The notes: generated by a model from the sequence alone, not told the origin. Shown: positions 21,315-33,539, numbered from the stretch's first letter. The stretch is 64,000 nt of DNA from Rosa chinensis (GCF_002994745.2 NC_037092.1:20113001-20177000); one strand, 5' to 3'. Numbers and translations: made by a program.

Positions 21315-24054
21315 ATGGCCGACGTCATAGAGATTTCGAGCAATAAGGATTCCGGATCTGAAGTGTCGTTCAGCACGGCGGATAGAAATTTTATTGACTC
21401 GTTGCGTCTGTCTGCCTGTGCAGGAACCTCACTGCCAGAACCGCTAGAGGTCGAGCCGCTACAGACCATTCCATAGGACGTATATATGGATCATTCATCG
21501 CGTCCGGAGAGTTCTAGGGCGGGGGAGGCTGCCGCTGCACACACACTGCATGAAGAATGGCTAGAAAGTAATAGTGCCGCCAGCGGTTCCGCTGGCGGAG
21601 GGGGTGTGGCGAGAGAGGATACTGAGTCGGCGTGGGTGTTCGAGGACGGCACCCTCGTTGACGAGGCGGGAGGCAGGATGACCGCGGTTGCCGTCAACCG
21701 GCTGAAGCGGGTGTTCCGGTTGCCCGGCGTGGTGAAGCTGCGTCCGCTGACGGTAGAGGAGAAAGCTTCAATCCTGCCGGTGGGCCACGCCGCGGTGCAC
21801 GAGGCAATATTCCGTTAGGGAGTGACACTCCCGCTGGTGCCCAACCTACAGATCCTGGTATGCGAGTTCGGCATAGCCTTTAGGCAAGTGTGCCCCAACA
21901 TGTGGCGGTTGTTGCTGGCTCTGAACTCGCTGTGGCGGTTATCTGGTTGCGAAGGACCTACCGTGGCGGAGGTATTACACTTCTACGAACTGGTGTACGT
22001 GAAGCGCCAGGGTTGTAGAGGGCAAGTCAACCTCAGTCGTCGCCAAGGAGCACCCAAGCTGATCGAGAACCTGAGGGACTCAATGTCGTACTGGCGGGGT
22101 TCCTTCTGTATTGCCACAGCAGGGTGGGAGTATCAAGCGGGGTCTAACGAGGGGGAGCCGACGTTTAGAATTAAGTTGGAGTTTTAGCCCATCAGAGGTT
22201 GTTTGTCATTTCCGCTGAACACGACCGGCGGGGTTTATGTTTTTTTTTTTTTTTGTACTCTGTACTGATAATGGCCTTTTTTGTGCAGCGGGGTTGCGGT
22301 ACAACCTGACTCGTGAGGAAGAGTGCCGCGTAGCACGCATCAAGGGTTGTTGGCGGAATCGCAACTTACTGGACTTCCGTCTCCTCACCGGGTGGGAGTT
22401 GCTGGTAGCGCAACAACTGACGCGTGCCGTTGGTAAGTACTCTCTGCTGTACTGCATGTTTTGTGACGTTGCCTCATACTGACCGGCTTTGCCATTATAT
22501 ACTTTTGTAGAGACTCCACCGGGAAACAAGGCCAGCCGCGATGCCTTCAAGAAAGTGATGGACCTTGCTGAAGTAGACAACTTCCTGGAGGCTATGTATG
22601 CTTCCGGTCTGGCGGCGCAGAAAACGGCGGTGGACCCCGATACGCTGGCGCTGAGACCGTCAGAGGCTCCCGTGGTGCTGTCCATACCGCACCACTCTCA
22701 TCTCGGTGGTGACGGGCTACCCGCTGTTCAGGCGGGGACCGGCTCGGCGAGCGAGGCGGCGCCGCGGAAGGAAAGGGCGCCAGCGATACGGCGCGGGGTG
22801 CCAAAGAAAACGGTGCACCCAACGGAGGGAGTAACCATAGCGGGGTTGGAGCCGTCGAGGGGGGGTACGAGGGCTGCCGTTGCTGGAGGTACGCGGACCC
22901 TCCAGCAAAAACGCCGTCAACCCGACTCCGGCGGGGAAGAGGAGGAGGTGGAGGTCACCGGGGCCCGCGAGCTACCGAAGAAGTCTAGGCAGGCTCCGCC
23001 CGAGGCTCCCGCTGACGTGGCTACTACGGTGGGTACAAGCGGCCTGGATTCATTTGCCGCTTACGCCGAGTTCCTCAACGATGGTGAACGGGAGTTCCTG
23101 TATCACCTCTGCGAGCGGCTGGGGTTCGGCGATCTGGAGGGGATAGTTCGGTCGACCGCCGTCAGCGAGTCACCCTTCAGCACAGCCTTTGGGCACGTCG
23201 TCGTTGGGCTCCACGAGATGTTCCAGGCGGCATCCAAGCAGCTCCTGGTTGAGCGGGAGCTGAGGGAAGAAGTGGCGGGCCTCCAGAGGGACTTGGGGAA
23301 GGCCAATGAAAAGCTGGCTGACGTCGAGCGACGTTTGACAAAGGCCGACGGCGATGCGGTAGATGTCAGGGGCAAGCTGAACGTTGCCATTGAGCGGCAC
23401 CTGGAGCAGAATGAGCGGTGTGCCAAGCTGGAGCAGGACATGTCCCTACTGCGGGACCGGGTGACAGCGAAGGAGAAGAAAGTTGAGATTCTTCAGCGGG
23501 AATCCGTCGCCAAACAAGCGGAGATCAAGCGGCTAGAGGGTGAAGTCGCTCGCTTGGAGGTTGAGGGGGGCCGTGCTGCAGCTGCCGCTGTTGAATCGTT
23601 CAAGTAGTCGGCGGAGTACAAGAAGGCGCTGAACGAAGCAGCGAAGGCCGGTGCCTTAGATAACGTGGAAATGCTGCAGAAAAAGGGTGCCATCGATTGG
23701 GCGAAGGCTTCGATGCCGGCCGTGCAGCCATCCAAGGAAGCTCCGCCGACAACCAGTACCGCTCCTACTGCTGCCCCCACTGCCGCCCCTGGTCAAGTTG
23801 GAGCCCGCTCGGGTAGCGGGGAGAGTGGCGGATTCCCAGAGGGTGACTCCCAGCGGACGCCCACACAGTCTGAGATGTCCCGCGCCGGGTTCTTGGCCTC
23901 CCACACCCGGGCGAATGGCACAATAGAGACCCCTAGTCCCACAGCCAGAGGGTCCGACCAGACGAGCCGCTCCCATCCGCCGCAGGCCGCAAGTGGAAAT
24001 GCCGAAGGTATCGGGGCCGACCTCGCCAACCCTGTCAACCCCGCTAACCCCTGA
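21315..24054 (+). pseudogene. Antisense ORF (aORF) of the Tat-like Gypsy element, disrupted
   Basis: It starts MADVIEISSNKDSGSEVSF and runs antisense to gag-pol. One frame covers 21315-22187, broken by in-frame TAG at about 21474 and 21816. A middle exon about 22289-22433 (RYNLTREEECRVARIKGCW, then an LTRAVG end) has an acceptor tttttgtgcag and donor gtaagt. The last exon starts about 22511 after tttgtag (ETPPGNKASRDAFKKVMDL), contains a long coiled coil (about 23240-23600, many Glu/Lys/Leu heptads), meets a TAG at 23605, and stays in frame to 24054 with a Pro/Ala/Thr-rich tail. Middle parts (VCEFGIAFRQVCPNMWRLL, YWRGSFC) resemble the putative gag-like/transposase-like plant proteins annotated near Tat elements. 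Function is unknown in the family. The first donor could not be fixed. Confidence 0.75.
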
Positions 24055-24464
24055 ATAGGAGTAGGAAAGTTTTTTGTAGCCGCTGAGGCATAAATACCTT
24101 ATGTAATTTAGTTTGGACATGAATGAAATTGTGGAATTCCAAGCCTCTATGCTTGTTTTTCTTTTTGTTTGTGATAATATGTGTGCCGCTAGAGGTCTTG
24201 ACACTGCTTTTGGCCATGAATGAAACATTAAAGGAATTAAAATTGGTCCAAGAGCACAATATAGCCGACGTAGTCCGCTGACTAGCGTTGCCAGTTGCCC
24301 TCAGTGCTAGACTTGGTAACAATGGTTTGAATAATTCCTCGTTTCATTGATAGCTGCCTGAACAGCGTTTACAAAAGCGGGGTCGTACCCGTTGGGTAGC
24401 TTCCCTTAGCTAAATATTGAACAAAAATTTAGCTAAGTCAAAATGCTCTTGGGTAGCGGTATGA

Positions 24465-27400
24465 CTATTTGTAGTAATACCGAAGGTGTTCGGTATTCCA
24501 AGGGTGGGTCGTTGTGACGCCATCCTTGTCCATTAAGTAGAAGGTGTCTGGCCTAACGACCTCTACAATTTTGTATGGACCTTCCCAAGTTGGGCGGAGT
24601 TTTGTTGGCGGGGGTATGACTTCCTTCATTACCCAGTCCCCCAGTTGGAGGTTGCGGGCTTTGACCCTGGCGTTGTAGAAACGTGATACCCGCCGCTTAT
24701 TCTGGAGATTGCGCAAATGGGTTGCGTCTCGCTTTTCTTCTAGTAAATCCTTGTCGAGGTTAACGTCGTCGCTGTTGGTGTCGGGGCAGTAGCCTTCGAC
24801 CCTAGCGGTAGGTTGGGTTACCTCGATAGGCAGGACAGCTTCAGTCCCGAACATCATACAAAAGGGGGTTTCACCTGTGGCGGAAGTTGGGGTTGTTCTG
24901 ATGGCCCATAGAACTTCCGGGAGCTTCTCCGCCCACAAATCCTTGGCCTTGTCGAGCTTCTTCTGTAACAGTTTCTTGATTATCTTGTTTGCCGCTTCGA
25001 CTTGGCCGTTTGTTTGGGGGTGAGCGACGGATGCGAAACGCATCTTGGTGCTCAGGTTGGCGGTAAAAGAGATGAGTTCCTTATTGTTGAACTGTGTGCC
25101 GTTGTCTGTGATGATTACGTGTGGGACACCGTAGCGGCAGTAGATGTTCTTCCAAAGGAAGTGAATTACCTTGGCGGTAGTTATTGCCGTCAAAGGTTCC
25201 GCCTCTATCCATTTGCTGTTGTAGTCGATGGCGACAATGGTGTATTTGAACTGCCCTTTAGCTGTTTGGAATTTTCCCATCAAGTCCAGGCCCCATGTTG
25301 AGTGAATCCAGGGACCGACGATAACCAACATAGGTTCCGTCGAGGCATGTGGTAGATCAGTATATTGTTGGCATTTGTGACAAGATTTTGCTATCCGCCT
25401 GGCGTCATCACCAAGCGTAGGCCAAAAGTAGCCTTATCGCATTGTGCGATTAGCCAAGGACCTGGCGCCTGAATGATTTCCGCATTCCCCACCATGTATT
25501 GTTGCCAGCACAACCTTTCCCTCCTCTTGGGTTAGGCAGCGGAGGTTGGGGTGAGTGAATCCCTGGCGGAAAAGTTTGCCGCTCTGCATGTTGTAACGGG
25601 TTGCTCTCCGCTGGAGCTGTCGCGCCTTGATCTTATCCTCTGGCAACGTCCCGTTGCGCTTGTATTGGATAATCTCGTCCATCCAACTAGGGTTGGCCTC
25701 TATGTTAAAGATCTCCGCCAGGGTTTTTGTGATGCTTGGCCTGTCCAAAGACTCGACCCTTGTATCCGTTGGGCTCTGGTGTGGTTGGGCGGTTGCCAGT
25801 CTTGCCAGTGAATCAGCCTTGGTGTTCTTTTCCCTGGGGATTTGTGTGATGGTGTGGAACTTGAATTTCTTGAGCAGCGTCTTGGCGTACCCTAAGTATG
25901 CCGCTAACTGCTGATCCTTGGCCTGAAAGCTGTCGTTGACCTGGTTGACGACCAGTTAAGAGTCGCTGAAGATGTTGACACTGTCGGCCCCAAAATCAAT
26001 GGCGAGGAGTAGGCCGGCAATGAGTGCCTCATATTCCGCCATGTTGTTCGAAGCTTTGAAGTTGAATTTCAACATATATTCGACGTTAAGCCCCCTAGTC
26101 CTGTCAAGATGATTCCAGCGCCGCTGGCCTTGGAGCAAGCTGAACCGTCTACGTGTAGGTTCCAGTCTGATTTTTGGGGAGCCTGCTCCTCAGCTGTAAC
26201 TATTTCTGTTCCGGGCGGTACATCGATCTTGGTTTCAGGCTGACACTCGGTGAGCTCAGCGATGAAGTCTGCAACCGCCTGGCCTTTCATGGCAGTTCGT
26301 GGTTTGTAATCTATGTCAAACTCGCTGAGTTCAATGGCCCACTTGCTGAGGCGGCCCGAATGTTCAGGGTTCTGCATTACCTGTCTCAGTGGTTGACTGG
26401 TTAACACATGGATTGTATGGGCTTGGAAGTACTGGCGGAGGCGTCTGGCGGCCACGATGAGTGCAAGAGCAAGCTGCTCTAATGGAGGATACCGTGTTTC
26501 TGCTCCATTCATGCCCCTACCGGCATAGACAACTGGGAGCTCGTCCTGGCCCTCCAGCCGGACGATAGCGCAACTTACCGCTGACTGAGACACTGCCAGA
26601 TAAATGTACAATGTTTCTCCTTGGACAGGAATGGAGAGGAATGGAACTGCCGCCAGGTATTCTTTTAGGCCTTGGAACGCCGCCTGGCACTCTGGGTTCC
26701 AATCGATGACCTTCTTGTGAGTTGTTTTGAGGACTATGAAAAATGGGGCACACCTGTCGGTCAGTCTGGAGATGAATCGAGACAGGGCGGTTAGCTTGCC
26801 CTGGAGGCACTGGACGTGCACCTTCCATTCTGGGTCCTTCAGGTTGAGGATGGCCTGTACCTTGTCAGGGTTGGCCTGGATGCCCCGCTCACTGACAATA
26901 TACCCCAGAAATTTGCTGGCGGTGACGCCAAAGAAACATTTCTCCTGGTTGAGGCGCATGCCGTAGGCCAAGAGGATGGTTATTATGATTTTCAGGTTTG
27001 CCACATGCCCGCTGGCCTTTATACTCTTGACCAACATGTCGTCTACGTAGACCTCGATTATCTTGCCCAGATGTTCCGCGAACATGGCGTTCATCAGCCG
27101 CTGATAAGTTGCGCCTGCGTTCTTCAAACCGAAAGGCATCACATTGTAACAATACAGGCCTTTGTCGGTGGTGAAGGTGGTGCACTCCTGGTCGGCGGGA
27201 TGCATCCTGATCTGGTTATAACAGGAAAAAGCATCCATCATGCTGAGAAGCTCGTGTCCAGCGGTTGCGTCGACGAGTTGATCGATGCGGGGTAATGGGA
27301 AGCTGTCTTTCGGGTATGCCTTGTTAAGTTTTTTGAAGTCGACTCACATCCTCCACTTGCCGCTAGCCTTTTTGACCATAACCAGGTTGGAAATCCACTG

Positions 27401-28528
27401 GGGATAGATGACCTGGCGGATGAACCCAATGCCCTGGAGTTTGGCAACCTCTTCTCTTATAGCACGGTACTTCTCTTCGTCGAAGGCTCTGCGTTTTTGT
27501 TTGATAGGATAGAAGGATGGTTTGATGCTTAACTTGTGTGTGATGATCTCAGGGGAGATACCTGGCATGTCTGCATATGACCAGGCAAAGACCGCAGCGT
27601 TGTCACGTAGGAACTGAGTGAGCTTCGCCGCCAGTTCTGGGTCTAATTGAGCGCCTATGCGGATTGTCCGCTCAGGGTGCTCGTCCGAGATGCTGACAAC
27701 CCTCAGTGATGTGTCTGGGTTGACCGGCTCCTTCCTTACGTACTTCTTTTCATCTTCCCTGGGGTCCTCAAAGATGTTTGGTGGCGGTGTCTGACTGCCT
27801 ACCGCCAAGATCTCATGGCGGCGAGTTGATTGTGCGATGGTAGTAGAATAACACTCACGTGCCAATTGTTGACTTCCCCTGACACAGCCTGTGCCGTTGG
27901 GTGTGGGGAACTTCATGAGCAACATATACCCGGCGATGATGCACTTGAGTTTGTTGAGCGCTGGCCAACCAATGATGGCGTTGTATGAGCTGAAGCAATC
28001 GACAACTATGAACTCCGTATGTATTTCAGCCATACATGGACTAGTACCGATAACCAGTCGCATATAGTCAGAGCCCAGTGGTTGTGTGACGTCACCGGAG
28101 AAGCTGAGCAGTGGTTCATGGTCTTGGAGCAATTTTCTGTTCCGCTTAAGGTCGTTGTAACAACTACTGAATATAACGTTGACAGCGGAGCCGCTATCAA
28201 CCAGGATTCTTCCCACCGACATTTTGCCGATAATAGCGTCGATCAAGAAAGGATCATCGTGGGGCAGATGTACTCCGCGTTCCTACTCCTCTGAGAAGGT
28301 AATAGGTTCCCAACCAGACCTTGGGAGTTTAGCGGACCTTTCGTAGCGGATGTTGCAGACTTCCTTTGGGTGATTGGCTCGCGCATAACGCTTTCTAGCT
28401 CTGTGAGACATGTTGGTGATTGGAGCACCACCGTCGATTATGTTGATGCGGCCCATGGGCTCAATGTAGGCGATCACAGGTGGTGGTTGACGCACCTTGA
28501 ACTGCTCAAGCTTGCCGTCACGGTACAA
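24465..28528 (-). pseudogene. Gypsy pol polyprotein: protease, RT, RNase H, second RNase H, integrase
   Basis: Order on the minus strand: aspartic protease (ILVDSGSAVNVIF, near 28200), RT (WRM then VDFKKLNKAYPKDSFPLPRIDQ, catalytic EVYVDDMLVKS), RNase H, then an archaeal-type second RNase H (LHVDGSACSKASGAG, NMAEYEALIAG, SDS), and integrase. The integrase has an HHCC zinc finger, CHKCQQY, and the DDE residues in WGLDLMGKF/VAIDYNSKW, ITDNGTQF and NGQVEAANKIIKK. It is broken by in-frame stops before the protease (about 28275), in RT (TGA, 27344-27346), in the second RNase H (TAA, 25956-25958) and in the integrase zinc finger (TAA, 25434-25436). A one-base frameshift lies in a G-run near 26095. 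The integrase core 25331-24465 is still open. Confidence 0.92.
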
Positions 28529-30183
28529 GGTCTCAATGGCTGTTTTGAGGGCGTTACAGCTGTTGGTATTGTGACCGCTGTCTTCGTGGTATTTGCACCA
28601 CCTGCCGGTGTTTCTTGGCTTTCCCGTTTTTGGGTATTTTCCCGGGGGCGGCGGTGGGATCTGATCCTTGCACTGATTGTATATTTCTTCATGCGAAGCC
28701 GTGAGGACCTTAAATACCGCATACCGCTGGGAAGACTCCGTATGCTTGTTGCGGTTGTCCCCGTGGGATGGGCGGTTTCCCCTGTAGTGTTGGTCCTTTT
28801 GCCGCTTGTTTTGGTACTGACCTTGCTGCCACTCCCTCTTCTTGTCAGTTGGCGGCGTGGAGGTTTTGTTAGCGGTCCCCTGCTAACTGGAGGAAGGTTG
28901 TGCCGACTTTGCTAGTGCTGCTGGTGGCGGTGGGGTTTCTCCATATGTGATGAATTCTGCTTGGGCATGAATGACCGCCTCACTCATGAGGTGGTCGTAC
29001 ACCGCATTTGGATGATTGTAGTTGAGGTGATAGAGAAATGGCCCTTTGAGGAGTCCCTGCTTAAAAGCCGCCGAAGCCATTGTTTTATCAAGATCACGGC
29101 ACTGAGATGCTGCCGCTCGCCACCTTGTGACGAATGCCTTCAGTGTCTCCTCCGTACCTTGCTTGACGTTGAACAGTTGGCTTGTGTTGTGGTGCCCGGC
29201 GGACAGTAGGATGAACCGGGAAAGGAAAGCGTGCGACAATGCCTGGAATGAGTCAATGGACCCCGGCGGGCATTCGAAAAACCAACTCATTGCCTCATTG
29301 TCCAGCGTTTCGCTGAACAAGTGGCAGAGGGTGGCGTCATCGAATCCCTTGTTGTTGGTGACCTTCTTGAAGGTGTCCATATGGACGAAGGGGTCGGTCT
29401 TACCGCTGTAATGCGACATTTTTTGAGTCTTTGCATACGCTGGCCTGACGGCCGGCAAAATTGCAGCGGTAAATGTTCAGGGCCTGGACGCAAAAAATGG
29501 GTTTGAAGCTGGTGCCGGGGGGCCTGATTCCGCCCGGATTAACCGTTGTTCCAACTGCTGCATCCTTTCCAGTATTTGAGCGGTTGTATCGCTGGCGGGG
29601 TCTAGCCGGGTACTCTGCTGAACTGATCCTCGCCTGGGAGCGGGTGGGTTTCCCTCTGTTCTCGCCCGAGGTCTCGAGCGGTAGGTGTGCAGTGATGACT
29701 CCGCCTCCTGTTCCAACATTAGCTGGGGTACAGGGGGTGGTCCCATTCCCGCTAGCTCTAGTGGGTGCAGCGGGACCTGAAGATGCACAACTGGTGCTGG
29801 TATCAATGCTCCGGTACCAGGTCGGCTGTGCCTGGTGCCTCGTGACTGCTCGCTTCGCGCCGGGTTGGCGGTGGCTTCCAGCGTTTTCTTTAACTCATCA
29901 AAGCGGGACACAAGCGTGGCCACCTGCCTTTGGGCCTCGGCCTTTTCCTTGCGTTCTTGTTCACGCTCCCTATTCGCTTTGTGAAGATCCGCCAGTGCCA
30001 GCTCATATAGAGAGAGGCGAGGTCTTCGCCTGGCGGGCGGCTGCTGCTTGGGTTCGTCTCACCGCCGGGGTTGACCGGGATGGTGAATAACGCGCGGTTG
30101 ATGCCTACCGCTGGGTTGGTGGGTTGAGGAATGGCGGATTGATCTGCCTGTTCTTCAGCATTCCCCCCACTGTCGTTAGTCAT
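28529..30183 (-). pseudogene. Gypsy gag, disrupted
   Basis: It starts MTNDSGGNAEEQADQS at 30183. A Pro-rich, charged N-terminal part (29923-29477) is followed by an in-frame TGA at 29477-29479. The capsid-like Retrotrans_gag domain (29458-28883) contains TDPFVHMDTFKKV, AMSWFFECPPGSI and a VTRWRAAASQC region. A zinc-knuckle-like CKYHEDSGHNTNSC (C-x2-H-x4-H-x4-C) follows near 28590. Another break separates the N-terminal segment near 30000. It cannot make full-length Gag. Confidence 0.85.
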
Positions 30184-30218
30184 GGTGATTGTGGCGGGAT
30201 GGCCTTTTGTTCAAGGGT

Positions 30219-30236
30219 TCCCACAGACGGCGCCAA
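30219..30236 (-). promoter_or_regulatory. Primer-binding site of the Gypsy element
   Basis: Immediately inside the 5' LTR the minus strand reads TTGGCGCCGTCTGTGGGAA. The TGGCGCC start is the usual Tat/Athila-type PBS, complementary to a tRNA 3' end. Its place at the right-hand LTR confirms minus-strand sense. Confidence 0.8.
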
Positions 30237-30734
30237 TGTTAATGCTCAAGTCAGGCGGTAGCTGATTCCTTGCTTAACGGGGGTCCGATGGGCGGACCGC
30301 TACTCCTAGGATTAGATGATTCCTGTTTGCTGCAACAGGATAGACAGGGCGTTAGAGGGAGACCGCGTTGGGCGGTCTTCACTTCTCCGATGCCTAAGTC
30401 AGTCACTGTATATGCGCAGCATAACAATAAATGAGTAGTAATTGCATAATTAATGAGGAGAGAGGAGAGAACCTTTTATAGTTGAGGAAGAGGTTGATCT
30501 TCTTCTTGTTTTCGATGTGGGACTGATGTGCTTCGATTCCCAGCGTCTGGAGCTTCTGATGCTATCTTGACGCGGCGCGTCAGCGGTGATCTGGGGGCGG
30601 TCCAGGGCTGAAGCGGTAGCCTGCCTGGCCGTGCCTTCGCAGGTCATCCCCTTGGCGGGAGTCGATACCTCTGCCGGTATAATGAGCGTGGCTCATTATA
30701 GCTAATTATGCTCGTTCTGGCACATGTAGGTACA
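30237..30734 (-). repeat. 5' LTR of the Gypsy element
   Basis: The 498-bp partner of 18862-19369, lacking the 10-base agtggcgatg. It is followed by the cttag target duplication at 30735-30739. Short open frames inside it are not genes. Confidence 0.93.
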
Positions 30735-30739
30735 CTTAG

Positions 30740-31100
30740 ACCTAATCAATTTGAGTTAATGTGTTTGTCATGACATGAAGTTTTCGGTAAGTGACTGATT
30801 ACCTTTAGACAAAAGAAAGCATGAAAGCATACCATGTATGTGTGCATGTGAGAGTAGTAAGCTAAAATCACCTAAAGATAGGATTCGATTGCTTGCTTGG
30901 TTATCTAAACTCTAAGTTTTATGTATTTAGGAGCAAAAGATTGAGACCTGTCCAGTAATTGAATTTGTCCCCATGTGGTTAACTCTAGACTTATCCGGTT
31001 AGAGTTAATAAAATCAAAGAAGGTTAAACCTTAGTAGTCTTATCCAGATAAGGTAATTGGACAACAGATTTAGCATCATTCATCTTCAATTGGACAATAG
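30740..31100. repeat. Old LTR-like repeat, part split off by the Gypsy insertion
   Basis: acctaatcaatttgagttaatgtg and what follows match about 17857-18220 and continue the copy interrupted at 18861. Similarity fades near 31090. This shows that the repeat was present and duplicated before the Gypsy element landed. Confidence 0.8.
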
Positions 31101-33101
31101 ACTAGCTATCTTGCTCAAGTGGAAAATTAAGGAAGAGATCTTCAACTTGTTTCAAGTAATAATTTACTTAAGAATGACCAGTGTTGAATCCACCTTTTTG
31201 TCCTGAAATCCAGTCCTCTGATTATCGCAATTCGTGAACCAAAACTACATAGCTTGATGAGAAAACAGTTAAAAGAGGATTTAATTCCAAGCATTCCTAG
31301 TATCCCTTATAACATCCCTAAAAAAAACCCTATTCATGACCATTGTATAGCTTTGAAACCAAATTACTTTAAAACCTAGAAAGGGTTTTCGGAATTCATG
31401 GCATCTTCTCAGTCTTAAGATTTCAGTAGTAATTTTTCATGCACGAACAAGGCAAAACTCCAGACCTTATAATTTAATGTGACACAATGCATGGACACCG
31501 CTTTATTCCCTTTGACTAGGATAACATAATTTATTCGAGCCTGTACTCTTTTCGTCTGCCTTTAAGCTTATACTAGTTGAGTAGCTTCATACATAATGCA
31601 TTGGAATATATGCATATTGTCCATATATTTGATCAACCCAGAGCTACCCAACTTTTGATTGCAATTATCAGTTAATCAGAACAGAAACACAATGTCACAA
31701 GCTTCAGAGGGTGAGTACGTGGAAGACTGATTGATGTACTGCTAGTGTGTAAAGCAGAGGTAACATTATATGACTTCATAAGTTGGGCAGGGCAGCTTCA
31801 AATCTCAAGTAGCAGAATAAGTACTCCATTTAGATGAAGCTTTGGTTTGCATTCAGGGCTCAAGCTTTGGTGCGCAACATTCAAACACCCAGAAACACCT
31901 AAATCAAGTCTAAATGCAACAACTTAGAAAAGATCAAATAAAGGCGCAAATGGGTACTTCACATTTCATAATCATGATCTTTACTCGATCATCCTAGACT
32001 AGATGTTAGGGTTTGGGACTTTAATTAGGGGAACTCTTAACATGATGGTTATTTGAGGCACTGATCTTACTTTCTCAGATTCTGTCTTCGAATTGCCATC
32101 ATCTTACTTTGCAGCCCTCCTACTTTGTTGCAAAATCACATTGAGAAGTGAAAAATTGAGGCTTTTCAATACCTGTGAATGATGCCCATAAATATTGATA
32201 AGAAGAAAACAATAGAAGGGAAGGAGACATGGAAAGCAGGCCGCCAGGCGCCATGCAAGTACAAAGATACAATGGCAATTTTACAAAGAACAATATTTAA
32301 AAAGTATCAAGCAGACGGTGAAACAAAGTTAAAGAAAGTATGTTGCTAGCCTATTAAGCGTACACAATTTCATGCATAACAAGAATGACAACTAGGCCAC
32401 AGGATATCTGTTATCCTAGAGAAACTAAGCAAATCCTTGAAATGACAAATTTGTATCTTTGTTATCTGTTAATGGAAGTGGCCATTGTCTGATACAACCA
32501 AGATTATGACAGTCTCACAAAACAAACTACGCCAAAGGGGGCTCAACTCAAGCTCAGACTGCAAGAAGATCAGAGTCTTCAAAGATCCTTATGTTCCTTT
32601 CCCTCCAAATTACCCAAAATTATAGCCAAAACAAGTTAGCCCTTTTCCCAATTCTCACACATGAGATCTAAAAGAACTTAAGCTAACCTTTTGAGAAGGA
32701 GACTATATATTACATTAGCTCGGGTATCAGATCATTTGAGTATCATGTAATCACAGAAATGTTTCACTTGTCTGGTTACCTATAATGTATCATAGTATCA
32801 GAGCCTAAAACTAATCAAATTTGAATGCAAAATTCAGGAGCAACCATAAATTTAAGAACTTTGTTGTTTATCATACCATACATCTATTCTCTTTCAACAG
32901 TGAAAAACCAACAATGTTATACATTATGCTAACGTATATACATATATACTATCAAATAACCAAATGACAAGATGAATTCCGAAATCAAATATCAAATTTC
33001 AATGCATGTAAACTACAACACCGTATATAAAAACCCTCATAGTTTTATGATTCACAAACTGACTCAATATCCACACCACAAAATATTAAAGAACAATAAG
33101 T
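31101..33101. other. Intergenic, no gene seen
   Basis: About 2 kb of AT-rich sequence with no open frame of note on either strand and no clear repeat structure that I could find. It may hold the downstream or promoter region of neighbouring, now decayed, genes. Confidence 0.4.
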
Positions 33102-33522
33102 TCATGTTGCTTCTTGGTTCTTAACTACAGAGATAGAGTTCAGCTTAGGAGCACCACTGTGCCTCAACTAAGAAACCTCTTGAATAACCCCACTCTGCCT
33201 CTTCAAACCCAAATCTTCATCAGCAACCCTTCTAACATTATCTGTCGCGTTTCGAAACACCATTGTAGCATACGATGCATCCTCATCTTCCTCTCTCGCG
33301 TTTCGAACCCTCCAGCACCAAATCGGAACCCAATTTCTCCTGCGTATACTTAATCGACTTCATCTCCTCCAGAGTAGAATCCACATCCATCTATCTCTTC
33401 AAATCCAACGCCCTATTCTCCGCCGCCTTCAATTGATCCCCAAACTTCTCCGCTCCCTCTTCCGCTTCGTCTCCTCGGCCTGGCCACAGCGCTTTTCTTC
33501 TTTTTGAGTTTTTTCCATCTTC
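33102..33522 (-). pseudogene. Decayed splicing-factor YJU2/CWC16 (CCDC94)-like fragment
   Basis: Minus-strand reading shows a stretch GDQLKAAENRALDLKR, a TAG stop, then MDVDSTLEEMKSIKY. This resembles the plant YJU2 pattern of ENRTLDSKREMDILAALDEMKSMKSR type. After a frame change, EEDEDASYATMVFRNATDNVRRVADED and a tail SGAPKLNSISVVKNQEAT fit the acidic C-terminal half of the same family. Upstream lies a Lys/Glu-rich start with several frames. There are no introns, so a processed or truncated copy is possible. The match is from memory of the family and only moderately strong. Confidence 0.45.
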
Positions 33523-33539
33523 CGAACTTGACAGACCAT

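Larger units (their letters stand above)
18862..30734 (-). mobile_element. Ty3/Gypsy LTR retrotransposon, Tat/Retand-like, with an antisense gene
   Basis: An 11.9-kb element bounded by LTRs of 508 and 498 bp (TG...CA) and 5-bp target duplications cttag (18857-18861, 30735-30739). Sense is minus: PBS, gag, protease, RT, RNase H, a second RNase H and integrase in Gypsy order. Downstream of pol, on the opposite strand, lies an intron-bearing gene (21315-24054). A second RNase H plus an antisense ORF after pol is the known signature of Tat-lineage elements. The LTRs differ at about 17 positions plus a 10-bp indel, and the frames carry several stops, so it is older than the Copia insertions and cannot move on its own. 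Confidence 0.93.

Noticed and set aside
22206..24322. Several minus-strand frames of up to 190 codons
   Set aside because: They are shadows of the plus-strand antisense gene of the Gypsy element and do not match the pol or gag order.
25002..30090. Long plus-strand frames, up to 205 codons
   Set aside because: They are complements of Gypsy gag-pol codons with no domain signal; the antisense gene lies further left.
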